Source: an uncultured Bacteroidales bacterium
GTDB lineage: Bacteria; Bacteroidota; Bacteroidia; Bacteroidales; Lentimicrobiaceae
Direction of reading: 5' to 3'
Length of the DNA stretch: 40,853 nt
Assembly: GCA_937894795.1 (NCBI GenBank)
Contig: CALCQV010000112.1
Coordinates: forward strand, 1-40,853
Of this stretch, positions 17,138-26,560 are shown piece after piece. Every line of letters begins with the position of its first letter. Position 1 is the stretch's first letter. Both the position numbers and the translations under genes were made by a program. The notes below the pieces were generated by a model, which was given only the letters and a program-made list of their open reading frames with translations, was not told the origin of the DNA and searched no databases.

Positions 17138-17932
17138 TTATTCATTTACCCATTTTGGCTTTCTCTTTTCGAGAAATGCTGCCATCCCTTCCTGTCCTTC
17201 TTCAGATGACCTTATCTCGGCAATCATACCTGCAGTGTAAGTAAGGGCCTCTTCCAGTGTTATTCTATTTGACACCTGATCTATTAATACCTTACAATGG
17301 CTTACAGCCTTTGGGCCACTGGTGAGAAGCATGGAAGTAAGGTTTTCAAGGTAAGCTTCCAGTTCTTCTGCCGGCAATGACTTATTGACTAATCTGAACC
17401 ATTCAGCTTCCTTTCCATTGATACGACGACCAGTTAACATTAATTCCTTTGATCCATATTCTCCCACCCGTTTCATAACAAAAGGAGAAATACAAGCAGG
17501 AACTATCCCTATTTTGACTTCTGAAAGAGAAAATACCGTTTCATTTTCACAGATGGCAATATCACATGCTGCAAGCAGGCCATTGGCACCTCCAATGGCG
17601 GCTCCATGCACAACTGCCACTGTTGGTACCCGACAATTATATATTGTATTGAAACATTCCGACAGTTGAATGCTCTCTTTTAGGTTTTGATCATAAGTGT
17701 ATTTTGACACATCTCTCATCCAGTTAAGATCAGCCCCGGCACAAAAGGCTTTCCCAAGTCCACGTAAAATTATGATACGTACATCTTCCCTTTGTGATAA
17801 TTGATCAAATGCCTTGATCAGTTCGCTTATCATAACTTCGTTAAAGGCATTTCTTATTTCAGGTCTATTAAGCCATATTATTGCTATGTGACCTTTAATT
17901 TCAATCTTAATGGTGGTATACTCCATAATCAT
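17138..17932 (-). CDS. liuC: Methylglutaconyl-CoA hydratase (crotonase family)
   Basis: A 264-residue crotonase-fold enzyme. The CoA/oxyanion motif GKAFCAGADLNWM is followed by HGAAIGGANGLLAACDIAIC and SEVKIGIVPACISPFVMKRVGE. The combination SEVxIGxxPAxISPFV is characteristic of the LiuC branch that hydrates 3-methylglutaconyl-CoA to HMG-CoA. Of the two catalytic glutamates of enoyl-CoA hydratase, the second (in SEVKIG) is kept and the first position is Gly, as in LiuC. It sits between the two carboxylase subunit genes, as expected for a leucine catabolic operon. The start may be the second Met (MEYTTIKIE). Confidence 0.88.
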   Translation of the reverse strand: MIMEYTTIKIEIKGHIAIIWLNRPEIRNAFNEVMISELIKAFDQLSQREDVRIIILRGLGKAFCAGADLNWMRDVSKYTYDQNLKESIQLSECFNTIYNCRVPTVAVVHGAAIGGANGLLAACDIAICENETVFSLSEVKIGIVPACISPFVMKRVGEYGSKELMLTGRRINGKEAEWFRLVNKSLPAEELEAYLENLTSMLLTSGPKAVSHCKVLIDQVSNRITLEEALTYTAGMIAEIRSSEEGQEGMAAFLEKRKPKWVNE

Positions 17933-18079
17933 GTAAAGTCATTTGATAAGTGAATAGTTATTGTATTGCATGTCAATCATATCCTTGATTAAGCTCTAAC
18001 ATTCCGGCACATACAATCTTATTACTTTGTTTAATCCATTCGGAATCTGAATACCATAAATCAAAAACCGAATGTCTTA

Positions 18080-19687
18080 TTACATTCTGAACACTCCAAA
18101 CTTAGTTTCTTTCCACACATGGTTCATTGAAGTGGCAATACCCAATGCCAGTGCAATACGGGTATCAACCGGGTCAATAATTCCATCATCCCACAACCGG
18201 GCAGTACTATAATAGGCAGAACTCTCCTCCTCATATTTATTGAGAATTGAATTACGCAGCTCTCCTCTATCTGACTCCTTTAATTCAATGCCTTTCGACT
18301 TCAATTGTTCTTCTTTAACAGTAGTAAGGACTCCTGCGGCCTGTTCACCACCCATTACTGATATTTTAGCATTAGGCCACATAAATAATAGATTGGGATC
18401 ATAAGCCCTGCCTGCCATAGCATAATTACCTGCGCCGAATGAACCTCCAAAGACAACGGTGAATTTAGGCACGTTTGCATTAGCAACGGCATGAACCATT
18501 TTAGCTCCATCACGTGCAATTCCTTTACGTTCATATTCACGACCTACAATAAAGCCGGTTATATTCTGTAGGAATATAATAGGCACATTTCTTGATGTGC
18601 ACAATTCAATGAAGTGGGCACCTTTAAGAGCGGTTTCACCGAAAAGCACCCCACTATTGGCAAGTATACCTACGGGATAACCCATTATATGTGAGAATCC
18701 GGTTACTAATGTGGGAGCATAATTTGCTTTGAACTCATGAAATCTGCTTTCATCTACAATTCTGGCAATTATCTCTTTTGAATCTACCGGCTTACGTAAA
18801 TCTATTGGGGCAATGCCATAGAGCTCTTTGGGATCATAGAATGGTGGAATGCTTTTAACAATTTCAAGAACCTGCCTGGTAGAAGGTTTAAGTGTTCGAA
18901 AGATATCTCTGCATATCTGAATGGCATGCTGGTCATCTTCTGCGAGATGATCAGCAACTCCGGAAATAGAGGTATGAACCACTGCCCCACCCAGATCTTC
19001 AGCTGTAACTTCTTCTCCTGTTGCGGCTTTTACCAGTGGTGGTCCACCAATAAATATAGTTCCTTGGTTTCTTACAATTATAGTTTCATCACTCATCGCC
19101 GGAACATAAGCCCCACCGGCAGTGCATGATCCCATTACAATAGCTATCTGCGGTATGCCGGCTGCCGACATTCTGGCCTGATTGTAAAAGAACCTTCCGA
19201 AATCAAATCTATCAGGGAATACTTTTGACTGCTCAGGTAGAAATACTCCTCCTGAATCAACCATATAAACGCAGGGAAGGTGATTCTGCATTGCAATTTC
19301 CTGAGCCCTCACATGCTTTCTTATCGTTTGTTCAATATAAGTACCCCCTTTTACAGTAGCATCATTGGCAATGATCATCGCTTCCCGACCATGAATTATC
19401 CCAATTCCTGTAACTATTCCGGCAGATGGGAATTCGTTATTGTACATTCCATAAGCTGCCATCGATGATAGTTCAAGGAATGGGGTGTTGGAATCCAATA
19501 GCAGGTTTATTCTTTCCCTGGCCAGTAGTTTCCCTCTTTCCTTGTGTTTGTTGATCGCATTAGGCGAACCTCCACTTGTCGCTTCTTTAAGCCGTTCACG
19601 ATATGTGGAAATCAGTTGGGAGTAAGCCTCCCCGTTCTTACGGAACTCTTCAGTGGAGGTGTCGATTTTTGATACTATACGGTACAA
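18080..19687 (-). CDS. liuB: 3-methylcrotonyl-CoA carboxylase beta subunit (carboxyltransferase)
   Basis: A 535-residue carboxyltransferase with the two crotonase-like halves. MCC-specific segments are VYMVDSGGVFLPEQSKVFPD, FGRFFYNQARMSAAGIPQIA, VMGSCTAGGAYVPAMSDE, and GTIFIGGPPLVKAATGEEVT followed by AEDLGGAVVH. The second half has ITGFIVGREYERKGIARDGAKMV and SFGAGNYAMAGRAYDP. It transfers the carboxyl group from biotin to 3-methylcrotonyl-CoA. It is the first gene of the operon. A TATTTTTG box about 100 bases upstream could be the operon promoter. Confidence 0.93.
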   Translation of the reverse strand: MYRIVSKIDTSTEEFRKNGEAYSQLISTYRERLKEATSGGSPNAINKHKERGKLLARERINLLLDSNTPFLELSSMAAYGMYNNEFPSAGIVTGIGIIHGREAMIIANDATVKGGTYIEQTIRKHVRAQEIAMQNHLPCVYMVDSGGVFLPEQSKVFPDRFDFGRFFYNQARMSAAGIPQIAIVMGSCTAGGAYVPAMSDETIIVRNQGTIFIGGPPLVKAATGEEVTAEDLGGAVVHTSISGVADHLAEDDQHAIQICRDIFRTLKPSTRQVLEIVKSIPPFYDPKELYGIAPIDLRKPVDSKEIIARIVDESRFHEFKANYAPTLVTGFSHIMGYPVGILANSGVLFGETALKGAHFIELCTSRNVPIIFLQNITGFIVGREYERKGIARDGAKMVHAVANANVPKFTVVFGGSFGAGNYAMAGRAYDPNLLFMWPNAKISVMGGEQAAGVLTTVKEEQLKSKGIELKESDRGELRNSILNKYEEESSAYYSTARLWDDGIIDPVDTRIALALGIATSMNHVWKETKFGVFRM

Positions 19688-19741
19688 GGCAGGTGATTTT
19701 GGTTTATAAAGGCTGTAGCCAAGTTAATACTTTTTTGCTCA

Positions 19742-19757
19742 TTGCACAAACATGCAA
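19742..19757. promoter_or_regulatory. Small palindrome in the leader of the leucine operon
   Basis: Inverted repeat TTGCACAAACATGCAA (5-bp arms TTGCA/TGCAA, 6-base spacer) lies downstream of the candidate -7 box and 55 bases before the first gene. Its size would fit a dimeric repressor site, but no regulator gene is adjacent and short palindromes arise by chance. Confidence 0.22.
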
Positions 19758-19787
19758 CCTATGTAAATGATTGAATCTATCCATGGC

Positions 19788-19795
19788 CAAAAATA
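19788..19795 (-). promoter_or_regulatory. Candidate -7 box of the leucine/isovalerate operon
   Basis: The minus strand reads TATTTTTG, matching TAnnTTTG, in the 149-base gap between the metallo-hydrolase stop and the MCC beta start. The expected leader would be about 95 bases. No -33 element stands out. Confidence 0.33.
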
Positions 19796-19836
19796 CTCAT
19801 TAGAAGTCTGCCATTTGAAATAATACACCCTAATAC

Positions 19837-20682
19837 TTAAATCGAATCTAGTGTAAAACTCTCGCTGGCTATATAACCCTTTTCTGTCTTTTGCAGTTCA
19901 AAGCATTCATTATAGGCATCATGTTCAAGAAAAATGATATAATTGTTCTCAACCGCTTCATTTATAAACGCCTCTTTCTCATCAAGAGTGAGCAATGGAC
20001 GGGTATCATAACTCATTATCCAAGGTAAGGGCAGGTGAGCTTTTGTTGGCAATAAGTCGCTGCCGAATACTATTGTTCTGCCCTTGTATTTAATAAATGG
20101 AATTGCCTGGCCATCCGTATGTCCATTATACAATTTGATCTGAATATCATTGAAAAGGTCTGCCCCCTCTTCAAAAAGTCTTAAACGTCCGCTTTCTTCA
20201 ATAGGTTTAATATTTTCAATAAGGAAAGAAGCACTTTCTCTTTTATTAGAATGCATTGCCCAGTACCATTGTGGTGAGCTAATATGATAAATGGCGTTTG
20301 GGAATGAGAGTTCATATCCACTTTTGTCATTATTATATTTTACACTACCTCCGCAATGATCAAAATGCAGATGGGTAAGAAACATATCAGTAATATCCTC
20401 AGGCTTAAATCCATGCCTGGCCAGCGATCCAATCAGGGTTTCCTCTCCGCTTAAGTAATAACGGCTGTAAAACTTTTCACTTTGCTTATCACCAATACCA
20501 TTATTTATGAGAATACGTCTGTCGCCCTGTACAACTAGAAGACAGCGCATCACCATATTTATCATGTTATTATCATCCGATGGATACTTTTGGCTCCATA
20601 ATGTTTTTGGCACAACGCCAAACATGGCGCCCCCATCAAGTTTAAAGTTTCCGGTTGGTATTGAAAAGAGCTGCATAGTCAT
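19837..20682 (-). CDS. Metallo-beta-lactamase-fold hydrolase
   Basis: The core metal motif is HLHFDHCGG, with further ligands likely in YNGHTDGQ and FGSDLLPT. The N-terminal TGNFKLDGGAMFGVVPKTLW is shared with MBL-fold proteins often annotated as lactonase-like or quorum-quenching. These are dinuclear-zinc hydrolases of esters or lactones; the natural substrate is unknown. There is no signal peptide, so it is probably cytoplasmic. The chosen start gives MTMQLFSIPTGNF; an upstream ATG at 20703 would add seven residues (MLFIPKF) that do not look like the family. It lies between the PUL and the leucine operon, and membership of either is unclear. Confidence 0.82.
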   Translation of the reverse strand: MTMQLFSIPTGNFKLDGGAMFGVVPKTLWSQKYPSDDNNMINMVMRCLLVVQGDRRILINNGIGDKQSEKFYSRYYLSGEETLIGSLARHGFKPEDITDMFLTHLHFDHCGGSVKYNNDKSGYELSFPNAIYHISSPQWYWAMHSNKRESASFLIENIKPIEESGRLRLFEEGADLFNDIQIKLYNGHTDGQAIPFIKYKGRTIVFGSDLLPTKAHLPLPWIMSYDTRPLLTLDEKEAFINEAVENNYIIFLEHDAYNECFELQKTEKGYIASESFTLDSI

Positions 20683-20760
20683 GAATTTGGGAATAAACAA
20701 CAAATGAAGTGAAAAGTTAACACAACTTCCCTAAGATAACATAACCAAATATCTGTAGTT

Positions 20761-23316
20761 TTATTTTCCGTAATCGGGATCCATAGTAGGTGTGCGTATT
20801 CCGGCAACTTCATTTGCCATTAGTAAAAACACATTCCAACACAGTCCTCTTGTTGAAACCCACCATTCATTGGTTGAATTCCATTTCGTTGGAATAAATT
20901 CCTTACTGTATGGCCATTCAGGATTCAGGTAGATCTCAGCCCAAACCCTATTTTCCATAACAGGTGTAGCCTTTTCCCAGCCATGCCTTAATCCCGTGAC
21001 ATACGCACAGTATTCAGCCCTAAGCCAACTCCCTCCGTTGTAATAGAACCCTTCATTTTTACCTTTACCGTAATTTATTTCACCAAATTCGGCAAAGGGT
21101 TGGTAATCTTCTGTCAGATAAGAATAACCCGGTTCCTCTTTTGTTAATCGCACCAAGATTGGGGCGGTGGTTCCAACTTCCGGATGAGGTGATCCCGGTA
21201 CTTTGTTCAGCAAAGGTGTTTGTTCCAGATGATTTATCACCATTTCATCAGTAAGAATCGGTCTATTGAAAAGCCATAATGAATAGAATTCGGGTTCAAG
21301 ATCATTTAAACAGATAATATCCGGAAAGTTTTTATCGAAAATCATGTGCTTTCTGTTACTGTCATAAAAGCTCCGGTATTCGGCTTCTGCCTTTTCTATA
21401 TAATCCTCCCTGATATCAAATCCCAGCTCTTTGATTGTCCGCAATGCAACAGCAAACATGCCCTGGTTTACTGCCAAACGATCAGTTTTAGGTTGAAAAT
21501 CAACAATATCTATCTGACTTAATGAAAAATGCGAGGTGCATTTACCATCCTTGTCGGCATCAAATTCATTGAGGATATACTCTACGGCTTTTTTAATTTT
21601 ATCTTGTGGAAGGATTGCACCAAATCGCCGCTTATTCAACAATGCCCACATCAGCCATTCAATGGTTGCTTCATTGTCTTTTGCCTCTACTGAACCCATA
21701 TATGGTGTGATAATGGTTCCAATTCCACCTTCAGTCGTTTGTGTCTTTCCCCATTTTTCCCATATCCCAAGATTTAGTTCTCTGTTGTAGGTTGAAACGA
21801 TAGCAAAGAAAGAATCCCTGTTATACATATCAGGGGCATAATTCATGTTTGGCACATTGAATGGAGTGAAGTCTCTTACATCAGTAATCCAGGTAAGCAT
21901 GTTGAAGTTCCCGTAGAGCATCTTTTCTGCCAATGTTCCTTCAAATCCTTTTCCTTCAGCAAGTCTTGTTTGTGATGAAATCATGAATTGCCGATGTGAT
22001 TGCCAGGGTTCAATGAACAGGAAGGTTGTTTTAGTCACTGTATCACTCTGAGGTAATAGGTTATAAGGTTCAATACCTTTGTTTTCAACAGTTCTTATCA
22101 ATTGATGTTCAGTGAATTGAAGGTCTTTAATCTGAAGTACGAATTCTTTGCCTGACTGTGAGCCAAGGAACATTGAAATGCTGTCATTTTCAATATAGGG
22201 TATGAGGATACTACCTTTAAATTCTGTCCATTCATTTTCTTTTGTAGGAAAATTGTCTATATACTTAATTCCGTGTTCGAGCTCATAAGTCTTATTTCCG
22301 TTCTTTATTCTGATTAGCTTTAATGCCACAGGTGTGTTTCCTTTGCATAAGAAGGAGATGGTGTAAATTCGCTGGTCTTTAAAAGGAACAATCAATTCAA
22401 TACCTGATCTGCTATCTGGATAGCCGTGAATGGTTAACAATCCCTTATCATTAACCACATCAGCAGTGCCCTCAACACGAAAACCTTCATTTATTACTGT
22501 TTCTCTCCCCGCTAAAGTATTCAAGGGGGATTCCAGTGTCAATTGTTTACAGACATCAAGGTCAACCATCTCACCAAAAGTCTGGCTGATGAAATGGTTG
22601 TTAATTTTTCTTTCGTTAATATCTGCTACCGTAAGTAAATTAACATCAGGGAGAATTCTCATTCCGACAAATCCACCTCCTCTGCCACTAAATCTGCGAC
22701 GGGTATTCCGAGTATAGTGATTAAGATAGCCGGCATCTGTAAGAACGCCAACCACAAAATTGTCAGGAGTGATAAAGCCGGCAGAAGGATATATTTCATG
22801 AACAAATCCACCGGGGAATTTGTCGTGTTCAAAGGTAACGTATTCAGTAGGGACTTCAGCCGGTCTGACAGTTTGTTTAAATATATAGTACATACCTGGC
22901 ATGGAAGGTTGAAACAGCTCGACCCTCTTCTGTATTACATTTGAATTAACTAGATTATATGTTACTCTTACAGAAAGATTAGCGTCAAACTCAGGTAGAT
23001 ATGAATCACCGGTCAGGATTATACTATTATTATCAGCTGACCATTTCTTACCTTTCCAATGATCCATATTGCAAACGGTACTCATATCAAGGTTTGACAA
23101 GTAGAGAGAGAATTCTTCAGTATTAACTACTACCGGCCTTTCTCCATTATACACTTCAACAGAAAAACCATCCTGTTCATTTCCGGTAACTTTCAATGAT
23201 AGTTGCTGACCGGTTACATTAATTCCTGAAAATAGAATGGAAAGGAAAAACAACCATCTGATCAGTCTTTCAGTGGTCCAAAATATAGAAACCCTATCTT
23301 CAAGAGTCTTTATCAT
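20761..23316 (-). CDS. Secreted putative six-hairpin glycosidase of unrecognised family
   Basis: An 851-residue exported protein; I do not recognise its CAZy family. A hydrophobic signal segment lies at residues 19-36 (LIRWLFFLSILFSGINVTGQ) after an unusually long 18-residue N-region, so the true start may be a later non-ATG codon. Residues 40-250 look like a beta-sandwich, 270-420 resemble a carbohydrate-binding jelly roll, and about 450-840 are rich in helices with Trp/Tyr/acidic residues (PNMNYAPDMYNRDSFFA, NEATIEWLMWALLNKRRFG, EGFYYNGGSWLRAEYCAYVTG). This is typical of (alpha/alpha)6 glycosidases. There is no lipobox and no sorting domain, so it is probably periplasmic. It is the last PUL gene, 51 bases after the T9SS-secreted protein. 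Confidence 0.7.
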   Translation of the reverse strand: MIKTLEDRVSIFWTTERLIRWLFFLSILFSGINVTGQQLSLKVTGNEQDGFSVEVYNGERPVVVNTEEFSLYLSNLDMSTVCNMDHWKGKKWSADNNSIILTGDSYLPEFDANLSVRVTYNLVNSNVIQKRVELFQPSMPGMYYIFKQTVRPAEVPTEYVTFEHDKFPGGFVHEIYPSAGFITPDNFVVGVLTDAGYLNHYTRNTRRRFSGRGGGFVGMRILPDVNLLTVADINERKINNHFISQTFGEMVDLDVCKQLTLESPLNTLAGRETVINEGFRVEGTADVVNDKGLLTIHGYPDSRSGIELIVPFKDQRIYTISFLCKGNTPVALKLIRIKNGNKTYELEHGIKYIDNFPTKENEWTEFKGSILIPYIENDSISMFLGSQSGKEFVLQIKDLQFTEHQLIRTVENKGIEPYNLLPQSDTVTKTTFLFIEPWQSHRQFMISSQTRLAEGKGFEGTLAEKMLYGNFNMLTWITDVRDFTPFNVPNMNYAPDMYNRDSFFAIVSTYNRELNLGIWEKWGKTQTTEGGIGTIITPYMGSVEAKDNEATIEWLMWALLNKRRFGAILPQDKIKKAVEYILNEFDADKDGKCTSHFSLSQIDIVDFQPKTDRLAVNQGMFAVALRTIKELGFDIREDYIEKAEAEYRSFYDSNRKHMIFDKNFPDIICLNDLEPEFYSLWLFNRPILTDEMVINHLEQTPLLNKVPGSPHPEVGTTAPILVRLTKEEPGYSYLTEDYQPFAEFGEINYGKGKNEGFYYNGGSWLRAEYCAYVTGLRHGWEKATPVMENRVWAEIYLNPEWPYSKEFIPTKWNSTNEWWVSTRGLCWNVFLLMANEVAGIRTPTMDPDYGK

Positions 23317-23367
23317 AATTTCTTTTATTTAAGGCCTGTATGCTTAGGCCTTTGAAGCCACGATGGA

Positions 23368-26300
23368 TTATAACCTGATCATGATTTTTCGGGAAATCAA
23401 TTGTCCATTATCAAGCTTCAATTGTAATAAATGCAAACCGGGTATAGGTTCTTCCAGTTCAACTAAAATCCTGTCGGCATCGCGTTTAACTGAAATATTC
23501 TGTTTTTCCCTGCCGTCAGGTGCTAAAACCAATATACTTTCAATGTAAATATCACTGGGTAATTCAACATAGAATTGGTTTCCGGCAGGATTAGGATAAA
23601 TGAGCGTAATCAACCGGTCTTCTTCAATTCCCACAGGTGAAGACCAGAGTGTCTTAAGTTCTTCTATCTGGGTAACAGGTATTTCCTTATCCCATAGTTT
23701 CACTTCATCAACACTCCCACGCCATGAATATAGCGTTTCAACATTATCCATCCTTCCAATTGTAAGTGGTTTAGTGGAGGTTTGTATATCACCTGAGAAT
23801 GACTTGAAATTATCAAGAATGCCATCAACATATAATTCCATTGAATACCCTGTATAAAGTGCTGTTACATGATAATAGCGATTCATGTTAATAGGTGCAG
23901 AACCATCGAGATCAGCAACACCGGTATTCGTCTTGACCGTCCATCGAAGATAACCTTCCGGTGTAACCGAGAGCTTGTATCGCTCCTGCCATGACCCATG
24001 TGAAATAATAAATCGTTCTGAAGCAAGCTGATCGCACTTAATCCAACAGCTTATGCTTATAACATCACTAAAATTCAGGTCATTATGGTTGTTAGTATAA
24101 ATAATATTGGAACCTGTATTAAACTTATAGGCTAAAGACGGTTCTCCCCGTGGATCTGATGTTTTGGTTGCTCCCATTACAGTTGCATGAAACCTATCAG
24201 AAGCATGATTTTTATTATCCCAGTCGAAAGGATACCATATTAAAGGCGACTGGCTTTGAAGATTTTTATCCTTGACCAATGCTCCTGAAGTAACCGTAGT
24301 GGTAAGCATATACTGGTTGGTAACCTGTAATGTTATTGTGACTACGGAAGGATCAAACGGGGCCTGCCAATTAACCGTACTACCGGTTGTATCATTCAAT
24401 TCTCCCGCTGAAACAATCCAATTATAAGTTAGTATTTCACCGCTTGCCGGCTCAACAAGTGCAGTAAAAGTATTTAATTCTCCGGCATAAGTGAATTTGG
24501 ATGCTGACTGTATTCCATTAACCACCGGTGGTAATGCAATGTGATCAACAATCTGAAGGTGCAGTGAATCCTCCGCTACCTGCCCGTTGCTGGATACAAT
24601 ACACTTAAGCACAGAACTTGATGGTGTACCGGGTGAAGTTAATTGCACCTGTGACCCTATTGCGCCCCCTATCAGCTCATTATCAATATACCATTGAAAG
24701 GATACAGAATTGCCTGATTGCACATTTCCGGGTTCGCAATAGGCTGTGAAGACTGAGTTAGTAAGTATGGGATTCTGATCTGTTGACAATGATTTAATTC
24801 TGAGATTAAGAGAGTAGTCATATTGATAGTGGTAATCTATTATATGTTCTCCAACATATAGGCGGTTATTGATATGCTCAGGAACTAATCCTGCGGAGAA
24901 TAATCGGATAAGCCTAACCTCACCGGCAGGTACCAATAAAGGGTATGTGTTGGATGCTGAGTTTGATAATACAGTTTCAGTAATAGCATCATAAATACCG
25001 AATGATCCCGTAGGTAAAGTTACCTGAACTTCCTTCGTCGATTCTGTTGGATTGAAATACAGATATCCGGGAATGGAATTGTCACCATAAAAATCTGTCT
25101 TGTTCAAATCAATTTGGAGGATTTCCTGAATATTGGTTGATTCAACAACTGCAGCCAGATAACCTACACTTGAGCCGCTATAAAGAGAAAGATTCGTTGC
25201 TGCCCAACCGCCGTTTATTGCATCTCCCATGGCGAAAGGTGACTTGCCAAGCCACACCTCCTTCATTGACTCATGAGGTATAACATCATTCTGATCATTG
25301 GCAACTGACCAGGCCCATGAATCCTGATTAGTTTCCGGCAATGCAGTTCTGTAGAAAAGCCTGCTTGCATTGGTAACATTGATCATCCATTTAGCAATAG
25401 CCTTCGCATACCTTTTATCGTACTTAGGCAAAGGTGCCAATGCTGCTGCTTGCTGAAAACCATTCATTATGAATGCATAATCATTGCCACCATCATTGGC
25501 TTCACCAATCAGACCTGAAACATCATATCCACCCCATGTGCCTACAATAGAGCCCCATCCACGTAGCGGACCCCTGTCAAAACACCAGTCGAGCATTTGC
25601 TGTAAAGGATAATTTGTACCCTCAATAGCATTCATCCGGGCTGCAACAAGCGTTCCATAAGGCAGCTGAAGTTCATAGGAAGGATTTGACGGAAAATCTG
25701 CCATGAAGTCCAATGCTAATTGTGCACCTTCAATATACTTGCGGCTACCTGTTTCTGAATAAGCATTATAAAGCAACCAGGCGATGCTCCCGGCAGATTC
25801 AGGCTCCGGAACACCTGTTGCAAGCGGAAGGCCTGTAGCCAGGTTAAATGCCCTGTAATTCATGTTTGGAACTGACCAGGGTGTGGTGCTGCCACCTAAT
25901 TGGTTTACACAATATAACCACCAGTCTGCCACCGTTGTAAACTGATTATTAAACTCGGCAGCAGCATTCGGATATAGGTATTTTAACTGGTAGAAATAAA
26001 CGTTGGGCATCAGATCATACCACCAGTCTCCTCCTGATGTTGTTGAATAGTTGTTCAAATAAACGTTCTGTCCATTTTTTAAATTGAAGAAATCTTTGGT
26101 TTTTGATACCCAGTTTTCTTCATTTTGATTGCTTTTGTCAATCCCAACAAGCGAAGCCCCAACTATAGCAGGCATTATATTGATTGCTTCTGCCTGATTA
26201 CCATGACTATCGGCACCTACATAAGTATCGAGAAATAGAGGAATATTATCAGAATAATTAAATTGACCCTGCATTCCTAACCTTGATAATGGCAAGTACT

Positions 26301-26511
26301 GTCCTGTTTTATTCAGATCAAATACGTATGCATCATAATCCTCTGCTACAGCATCCCAGTCCATTATCAGCAAAGGAGACGGAAGGTCGGGCATTTGGTT
26401 GATCCGGCTGATATTCAATTGTCCGGTCTGACCATAAAGACTCTTGGTAAATGGTTGAATGGCAACCAGTGCAATGAGCAGGAATTTGAGAATATGCTGT
26501 TGGTATTTCAT
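23368..26511 (-). CDS. T9SS-secreted multidomain protein: unknown catalytic-like domain, Ig-like, LamG, sorting domain
   Basis: A 1047-residue secreted protein. A signal peptide covers residues 1-28 (cleavage near SLYGQ). Residues 30-560 form a domain clearly homologous to the whole 574-residue lipoprotein of the same PUL: shared blocks include GGDWWYDLMPNV, MNAIEGTNY, AKAIAKWMINVTNASRLFYR and DFYGDN. Ig/PKD-like repeats occupy about 580-770. A LamG/concanavalin-like domain follows at 785-960 (SISCWIKCDQL...GSVDEVKLWDKEI). The C-terminal T9SS sorting domain at about 970-1047 opens with IYPNPAGNQFYVELP and ends ISRKIMIRL. The likely role is extracellular glycan attack or binding. The N-terminal domain is Trp/Tyr-rich and probably an alpha-barrel; its catalytic residues and family are unknown. 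Confidence 0.8.
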   Translation of the reverse strand: MKYQQHILKFLLIALVAIQPFTKSLYGQTGQLNISRINQMPDLPSPLLIMDWDAVAEDYDAYVFDLNKTGQYLPLSRLGMQGQFNYSDNIPLFLDTYVGADSHGNQAEAINIMPAIVGASLVGIDKSNQNEENWVSKTKDFFNLKNGQNVYLNNYSTTSGGDWWYDLMPNVYFYQLKYLYPNAAAEFNNQFTTVADWWLYCVNQLGGSTTPWSVPNMNYRAFNLATGLPLATGVPEPESAGSIAWLLYNAYSETGSRKYIEGAQLALDFMADFPSNPSYELQLPYGTLVAARMNAIEGTNYPLQQMLDWCFDRGPLRGWGSIVGTWGGYDVSGLIGEANDGGNDYAFIMNGFQQAAALAPLPKYDKRYAKAIAKWMINVTNASRLFYRTALPETNQDSWAWSVANDQNDVIPHESMKEVWLGKSPFAMGDAINGGWAATNLSLYSGSSVGYLAAVVESTNIQEILQIDLNKTDFYGDNSIPGYLYFNPTESTKEVQVTLPTGSFGIYDAITETVLSNSASNTYPLLVPAGEVRLIRLFSAGLVPEHINNRLYVGEHIIDYHYQYDYSLNLRIKSLSTDQNPILTNSVFTAYCEPGNVQSGNSVSFQWYIDNELIGGAIGSQVQLTSPGTPSSSVLKCIVSSNGQVAEDSLHLQIVDHIALPPVVNGIQSASKFTYAGELNTFTALVEPASGEILTYNWIVSAGELNDTTGSTVNWQAPFDPSVVTITLQVTNQYMLTTTVTSGALVKDKNLQSQSPLIWYPFDWDNKNHASDRFHATVMGATKTSDPRGEPSLAYKFNTGSNIIYTNNHNDLNFSDVISISCWIKCDQLASERFIISHGSWQERYKLSVTPEGYLRWTVKTNTGVADLDGSAPINMNRYYHVTALYTGYSMELYVDGILDNFKSFSGDIQTSTKPLTIGRMDNVETLYSWRGSVDEVKLWDKEIPVTQIEELKTLWSSPVGIEEDRLITLIYPNPAGNQFYVELPSDIYIESILVLAPDGREKQNISVKRDADRILVELEEPIPGLHLLQLKLDNGQLISRKIMIRL

Positions 26512-26560
26512 AGTGGTGTTATTTATTTAATTTCATTCGTTAAGCAATGCGGTAACGGGA

